Assembly (NCBI GenBank): GCA_013815405.1
Contig: JACDGF010000040.1
Span: 1-10,332, forward strand
Length of the DNA: 10,332 nucleotides
Origin: Caulobacteraceae bacterium
Lineage (GTDB): Bacteria > Pseudomonadota > Alphaproteobacteria > Caulobacterales > Caulobacteraceae
Direction: 5' to 3'
The notes below the pieces were generated by a model, which worked only from the letters and a program-made list of their open reading frames with translations, ran no database searches and was not told the DNA's origin. Position numbers and translations under genes: made by a program. Shown here in pieces: positions 6,919-10,332 of this stretch; the stretch's first letter is position 1, and every line of letters begins with the position of its first letter.

Positions 6919-7247
6919 GCCGCGCCGGCCTCCGCCGACGCCGGATTCATCGGCGGGCGCACCGCCTCCACGATGTCGGCATGCTCCTGGGCGCGGACGC
7001 GCTCGGTGATGTTGAGGCGGGTGAAGAGATGGGTCGCGCCGTGATCGCGCACGGCCTCGTTCCACAGGGCGCGGGCGCCGGTCAAAAGGTTCTGGCACTC
7101 GCCCACATGGACGACCTCGTAGCGCTCGCCCGCCTCGCGCGCGTAGAGGAAGTTGCCGCCCATCGGCGAGAGCGGCCGGCCCTCCCGAAGGAGGTTGAAG
7201 CGGTAGACGGCGCCCGAGGCGCCCCGAACATCGATGATGTCTCTCAT
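6915..7247 (-). CDS. Small protein with GIY-YIG-like pattern, function unknown
   Basis: A 110-residue protein from the ATG at 7247. An in-frame ATG at 7310 would overlap the preceding methyltransferase gene and is less likely. After about 30 residues of extra N-terminal sequence (SGAVYRFNLLREGRPLSPMG) comes GNFLYAREAGERYEVVHVGE, which I align to the GIY...YIG strands of that nuclease fold. Then follow NLLTGARALW with an Arg in the usual place, DHGATHLF, and QEHADIVEAVRPPMN, which fits the conserved Glu and PPxN end of GIY-YIG proteins. The defining Tyr of YIG is replaced (VHVG). The assignment is by eye and tentative; activity may be lost. It starts 38 bases after the methyltransferase stop and may share its transcript. 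Confidence 0.75.
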   Translation of the reverse strand: MRDIIDVRGASGAVYRFNLLREGRPLSPMGGNFLYAREAGERYEVVHVGECQNLLTGARALWNEAVRDHGATHLFTRLNITERVRAQEHADIVEAVRPPMNPASAEAGAA

Positions 7248-7285
7248 AGCCTTAGTGTAGCGACTTGGCCGGCAAAGGCGAGCCG

Positions 7286-7999
7286 CTAGGCGAGGTGGGA
7301 CTCGATCCAAGCCCGGCCCGCCGGGAAGTCGACGACCGGCAGCTCCGGGAATCGCCGGTGGAAGTCACGAAACCGCAGGGAGTCGAGTTCCCCGCTCAGG
7401 TCGGGTAGGCGGGGCTCCTCGCCCAGCACCTTGATCACCGCGATCCCGTGGTCGGCCGCGATGATCCGGAAGTCGAGGTCGCGGCCCCCCAGCAGTTCGA
7501 ACGCGACCTTCCAACCGTCGCCCGTCCACGCCCGCGTGGAGATCTGGGGGACGTGCTCCTCGATCCAGTCGCGGGGCAGCATGTCGTGCAGGGCGACCCA
7601 ACCGCCTGCCCTCACAGCGGCGAGGGCGTTCACCAGATCGCGCCTGACCTGGGGATAGACGTGCAGGCCGTCGATGAAGACGACGTCGAAGAGCTCCGCG
7701 TTGGCGGCGAAGAACTGGTCGCTGGTCAGCCGATGGGTTCCGCCGCGCGCCGGGTCGACCCCGATCTTGTGCTTCGCCGCCACGGCGTCGAAAAGCTCAT
7801 TGGCGGCGCAGCCGATCTCGAGATACCGCCCGCCCCGATCGGCCGAGAGCAGCAGGTTCACGATCTCCGCACGGCCATGGGGAATGGTCGCCCAGTCGTA
7901 GTCGAGCGCGTGAGGATAGCGGCTCGCGGCGTATCTGCGCGTGAGTGCCGTCTCGCGGAGGAAAGAGCCGAGGCTGCGCTTTTTCCCGGGTTTCGACAT
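7286..7999 (-). CDS. Class I SAM-dependent methyltransferase (Methyltransf_24-like)
   Basis: A 237-residue Rossmann-fold methyltransferase from the ATG at 7999. The open frame extends to an ATG at 8089, but the added 30 residues are Arg/Ser-rich and unlike the family. Motif I is YLEIGCAANELF (59-70). The acidic end of strand beta-2 is in KIGVDPARGGTHRL (78-91), followed by SDQFFAA (93-99). Strand 4 is FDVVFIDGLHVYPQVRRDL (104-122), then AGGWVALHDMLPRDW (131-145). This arrangement, with the acidic IDGLHxYxxVxxD and LHD motifs, is common in methyltransferases linked to glycan or small-molecule modification. The acceptor is unknown. No glycosyltransferase neighbours are present to suggest a pathway. 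The GIY-YIG-like gene follows on the same strand. Confidence 0.9.
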   Translation of the reverse strand: MSKPGKKRSLGSFLRETALTRRYAASRYPHALDYDWATIPHGRAEIVNLLLSADRGGRYLEIGCAANELFDAVAAKHKIGVDPARGGTHRLTSDQFFAANAELFDVVFIDGLHVYPQVRRDLVNALAAVRAGGWVALHDMLPRDWIEEHVPQISTRAWTGDGWKVAFELLGGRDLDFRIIAADHGIAVIKVLGEEPRLPDLSGELDSLRFRDFHRRFPELPVVDFPAGRAWIESHLA

Positions 8000-8133
8000 G
8001 GCGCCTCGCCGGCTCGATGAAAGGTGTCGCCCCTCCGTGTGAAGGGGAAGCTTGGCATAGGGCGCACGGCGATCGGCCGCAAAGACCAACTTGCGCGCGT
8101 TGATGGGCCGCTATCCCTCGCGCGGGCCCGGGA

Positions 8134-8219
8134 TGGTGGGGACGGAGGGACTCGAACCCTCACGGCCTGCGGCCAACGGATTTTAAGTCCGCTGCGTCTA
8201 CCGGTTCCGCCACGTCCCC
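8134..8219 (-). tRNA. tRNA-Leu (anticodon UAA)
   Basis: Read on the minus strand, the molecule begins GGGGACG at 8219 and closes with CGTCCCC, a perfect 7-bp acceptor stem, followed by A and an encoded CCA (8134-8136). The anticodon loop is CTTAAAA with TAA at 8183-8185, so it reads UUA (and UUG by wobble). The D-arm GGCGGAACCGGTAGACGC is Leu-like, the long variable arm has a GGCC/GGCC stem, and the T-arm is GAGGG-TTCGAGT-CCCTC. UUA is expected to be very rare in this GC-rich genome. No integrase or att duplication is seen beside it. Confidence 0.98.
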
Positions 8220-8259
8220 AGAGAGACGAACCTAAAGGCCCCGCGCGCTTCGGTCACGC

Positions 8260-9018
8260 TCAAGCTTCCACCCGCCGGATGGCGCTCGCGCCAATCCCCT
8301 CTAGCGCCGCGACCAGCGCCTCGGCGGTGTTGGCGACCTCGCCCGCGTCGCGACCGCGGATGACCAGGTTCGAGCCGTGGCCGTCCGGCCCGAAGAAGGG
8401 GTAACTGCCGAGCGACAGGGCCGGGTGGGCCTTGGCCAGGGCTTCGAGGGGGGCGGCGATGGCGCCTTCGCCGGCGCCTTCCACGCGCACCGTGCGGGAG
8501 ACCACCACCGCGGCGGTGCGCAGGCGCGGCCCTACGTCCTCCAGCATGCCGCGCATGATCAGGGGCACGCCGGCCAGGACGAAGACATTGCCGATCTGGA
8601 AGCCCGGCGGACCCTGGACGGGGTTCTCGACCAGGCTGGCCCCTTCGGGGACCCGGGCCATCCGCCGGCGAGCGGGGTTGAGCGCCTCGCCCCAGCGCGC
8701 GGTGAGCATCGCCAGGATCTCCGGATGCTCGATGAGAGGCGCGCCGAAGGCCTCCGCCACGCATTCGGCGGTGATGTCGTCGTGGGTCGGCCCGATGCCG
8801 CCGGTGGTGATCACATAGTCGTAAGCCCTGCGCAGGGCGTCCAGGGCGGCTATGATCTCGCCCTTCACGTCGCCGACCACCCGGGCCTCGGCCACATCGA
8901 CGCCGAAGGGGGCGAGGTAGCGAGCGATGGCGGCGAGATTGGTGTCCGCCGTCCGGCCCGAGAGGATCTCGTCGCCGATGATCAGGGCGGCGGCGGTGAC
9001 GCGTTCCTCGCTCGCCAT
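8260..9018 (-). CDS. COG1058 protein: CinA N-terminal / MoCF-like domain (competence/damage-inducible protein A family)
   Basis: A 252-residue protein with a MoaB/MogA-like domain (about 1-170): [16 protein letters not shown] (12-27) and [13 protein letters not shown] (71-83) are the family's signatures. In CinA this domain has been linked to ADP-ribose or NAD-derived pyrophosphate hydrolysis. The C-terminal nicotinamide-nucleotide amidase domain of full-length CinA (about 400 residues) is absent, so this is the short stand-alone form common in alphaproteobacteria; amidase activity should not be inferred. The start ATG at 9018 is chosen for GGGAGG at 9024-9029. The gene is divergent from sfsA with 48 bases between starts and ends 40 bases before the tRNA-Leu gene on the same strand. 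Confidence 0.92.
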   Translation of the reverse strand: MASEERVTAAALIIGDEILSGRTADTNLAAIARYLAPFGVDVAEARVVGDVKGEIIAALDALRRAYDYVITTGGIGPTHDDITAECVAEAFGAPLIEHPEILAMLTARWGEALNPARRRMARVPEGASLVENPVQGPPGFQIGNVFVLAGVPLIMRGMLEDVGPRLRTAAVVVSRTVRVEGAGEGAIAAPLEALAKAHPALSLGSYPFFGPDGHGSNLVIRGRDAGEVANTAEALVAALEGIGASAIRRVEA

Positions 9019-9023
9019 GACCG

Positions 9024-9029
9024 CCTCCC
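9024..9029 (-). promoter_or_regulatory. Ribosome binding site of the COG1058 gene
   Basis: GGGAGG on the minus strand, 5 bases before the ATG at 9018. It selects this start over in-frame ATGs further upstream. Confidence 0.75.
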
Positions 9030-9066
9030 ATGGATGCCGCGCCCCGCTGGACGGCATAAGCCGCCG

Positions 9067-9783
9067 ATGCTCCCGCCGCAACCGCTGGCCCATGGCGTGC
9101 TCATCGCCCGCTACAAGCGCTTCTTCGCCGACGTGACCCTGGACGACGGCCGGGCCGTCACCGCCCATTGCCCCAACCCCGGCGCCATGCTGGGGCTGAA
9201 CGCGCCGGGCCTGGGGGTGTGGGTTTCGGCCGCCGAGGGCGCGAAGCGGAAGCTCGCCTGGACCTTGGAGCTGGTCGAGGCCGACGGCGGGCTGGTGGGG
9301 GTCAACACCCTGGCGCCCAACCGCCTCGTCGCCGAGGCCCTGGCCGCCGACGCGATCCCCGAACTGGCCGGCTACGGCGTCCACCGCCGCGAGGTGCGCT
9401 GTGGCGACGCGAGCCGGGTCGATTTCCGGCTGGAGCACTCGGGCCGCGCGCCCTGCTGGGTCGAGGTCAAGAACTGCCATCTGCGCCGAAGCGAGGCCTT
9501 GGCGGAATTCCCCGACTGCGTGGCGGCCCGGTCGCTGCGGCACCTGCGTGAACTGGCGGCGCGAGTGGCGGCGGGCGATCGCGCCGTCCAGCTGTTCGTG
9601 ATCCAGCGCACCGATTGCGACCGCTTCGCCGCCTGCGCCGACCTCGACCCGGCCTACGCCGCCGGGCTGACCGCCGCGGCCCGGGCGGGTGTTGAAGTCT
9701 TGTGCTATGGTTGCGACATAGGGGTGGAGGCGATCGCCATCGCGCGACGCCTGCCGTGGATCGATGCGCCGGGCGGCGGCTAG
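9067..9783 (+). CDS. sfsA: SfsA family protein
   Basis: A 238-residue, full-length SfsA (E. coli form about 234). The family was named for an effect on maltose metabolism and has an N-terminal OB-like nucleic-acid-binding part and a PD-(D/E)XK nuclease-like part; the true role is unsettled. Seen here: [20 protein letters not shown] (15-34), [10 protein letters not shown] (35-44), [11 protein letters not shown] (78-88), SRVDF with Asp119, and WVEVKN with Glu133 and Lys135, the putative PD-(D/E)XK site. [16 protein letters not shown] (148-163) replaces the usual FPDAVTARGxKHLxEL, a mild divergence. The start ATG at 9067 fits the family N-terminus, although the frame is open far upstream as the antisense of the divergent COG1058 gene. 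map follows after 20 bases, so the two are probably one operon. Confidence 0.95.
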   Translation: MLPPQPLAHGVLIARYKRFFADVTLDDGRAVTAHCPNPGAMLGLNAPGLGVWVSAAEGAKRKLAWTLELVEADGGLVGVNTLAPNRLVAEALAADAIPELAGYGVHRREVRCGDASRVDFRLEHSGRAPCWVEVKNCHLRRSEALAEFPDCVAARSLRHLRELAARVAAGDRAVQLFVIQRTDCDRFAACADLDPAYAAGLTAAARAGVEVLCYGCDIGVEAIAIARRLPWIDAPGGG

Positions 9784-9803
9784 AAAGAGAGAACGATCTG
9801 GAC

Positions 9804-10332
9804 ATGGCCCTGGCCGACGACCTTTTGGACGGCGAGACGCGCACCGGCCACATCAAGATCCACGGGCCCGAGGGCTTCGAAGGGATGCGTGCCGCCGGCC
9901 GCCTGGCCGCCGAGTGCTTGGATATGCTGACCCCCCATGTGAAGCCGGGTGTCGCCACCGGCGAGCTCGACCGCCTGGCGCGGGAGTTCGTCCTGGACCA
10001 CGGCGCCCTGCCCGCCTGCCTATACTATCGCGGCTATTCCCACACCCTTTGCATCTCGCCCAATCACGTGGTCTGCCACGGCATTCCCGGCGAGCGGGCC
10101 CTGCGCGAGGGCGACATCGCCAACATCGACGTCACCGTGGTGGTGGACGGCTGGCACGGCGACCACTCGCGGATGTACACGCTGGGGGAAATCGCGCCCA
10201 AGGCGCGGCGGCTGATCGACATCACCTATGAGGCGCTGGAACGCGGCCTGGCGGCGGTGAAGCCCGGCGCGCGGCTCGGCGACATCGGGTTCGCCATCCA
10301 GTCCTACGTCGAGGCCATGCGCTGCGGGGTGG
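9804..10332 (+). CDS. map: Methionine aminopeptidase type I (3' end outside window)
   Basis: Removes the initiator Met from nascent proteins; a pita-bread-fold dinuclear metal enzyme. From ATG at 9804 the window shows 176 codons and then ends inside the gene. IHGPEGFEGMRAAGRLAAE (19-37) and PGVATGELDRLAREFVLDHG (48-67) are the family's N-terminal helices. The substrate-binding His92 lies in NHVVCHGIPG (87-96), and the first two metal ligands are Asp109 (NIDVT) and Asp120 (HGDHSRM). The remaining ligands (one His, two Glu) would lie downstream. YSHTLCIS and GDHSRM differ from the common YPKSxCTS and GDTSxMF. A weak purine-rich stretch precedes the start, which is therefore less certain than the identity. 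Confidence 0.95.
   Translation, partial: MALADDLLDGETRTGHIKIHGPEGFEGMRAAGRLAAECLDMLTPHVKPGVATGELDRLAREFVLDHGALPACLYYRGYSHTLCISPNHVVCHGIPGERALREGDIANIDVTVVVDGWHGDHSRMYTLGEIAPKARRLIDITYEALERGLAAVKPGARLGDIGFAIQSYVEAMRCGV

Noticed and set aside
6292..7098. Long minus-strand frame spanning the ICL/PEPM gene and part of the GIY-YIG-like gene.
   Set aside because: It crosses two well-supported genes and has no recognisable domain; a shadow of GC-rich coding sequence.
8111..8133. ATCCC...GGGAT hairpin beyond the tRNA-Leu 3' end as a terminator.
   Set aside because: The outer stem is only 5 bp with a poorly paired interior, and there is no T run after it on the minus strand.
8134..8219. tRNA-Leu as an integration site for a genomic island.
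   Set aside because: No duplicated tRNA 3' end, integrase or atypical block is visible beside it; flanking genes look native.
8260..9018. Complete CinA (nicotinamide-nucleotide amidase).
   Set aside because: At 252 residues only the N-terminal COG1058 part is present; the C-terminal amidase domain is missing.
8377..9066. In-frame upstream extension of sfsA.
   Set aside because: The added 230 residues are the antisense of the COG1058 gene; SfsA homologues begin near [10 protein letters not shown].
1..10332. CRISPR array, IS element, toxin-antitoxin or defence cluster.
   Set aside because: No regularly spaced repeats, transposase or integrase motifs, or defence domains were seen on either strand.

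Overview
The window reads as ordinary chromosome of a high-GC alphaproteobacterium. The strong G/C bias at third codon positions, the cysE–DUF3126 pair, DUF1203, a short type I queF, and the divergent COG1058 / sfsA–map block all fit Caulobacterales (Caulobacter/Phenylobacterium-like). That placement is inference from gene content and protein style; there is no rRNA here to confirm it.

Layout. 1-1116 is the 3' part of a UvrD/PcrA-type helicase gene. 1206-2153 encodes a secreted S1/P1-type zinc nuclease. Downstream of it, 2232-2282 is a second, slightly diverged copy of the last 51 bp of uvrD including its stop codon, so the nuclease gene lies between two copies of the uvrD 3' end. A REP/BIME-like double palindrome follows (2293-2375), at the convergent junction with a minus-strand pair, cysE then a DUF3126 gene (3460 down to 2382). 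Divergent from cysE is a YdjA-like nitroreductase (3561-4175), which overlaps queF (4624-4172) tail to tail by four bases. Divergent from queF is a plus-strand run of DUF1203 (4742-5209), a short-chain dehydrogenase (5275-6075) and an isocitrate lyase/PEP mutase-superfamily enzyme (6094-6918). The last of these overlaps, again by four bases, a small minus-strand gene with a GIY-YIG-like pattern (7247-6915). Upstream of that on the same strand are a SAM methyltransferase (7999-7286), a tRNA-Leu(UAA) (8219-8134) and a COG1058/CinA-N-type protein (9018-8260). Divergent from the last is sfsA (9067-9783), followed by map, cut by the window end.

Functionally this is mostly housekeeping: DNA repair (uvrD), cysteine synthesis (cysE), queuosine precursor synthesis (queF), N-terminal Met removal (map) and one tRNA, with a few small-molecule enzymes of unknown substrate. 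Intergenic gaps are all under 300 bp. I see no IS transposase, integrase, CRISPR array or recognisable defence or secretion cluster, and I do not think the window holds a new multi-gene system. The best leads are the duplicated uvrD tail around the nuclease gene, the REP-like palindrome pair, and the GIY-YIG-like small protein.
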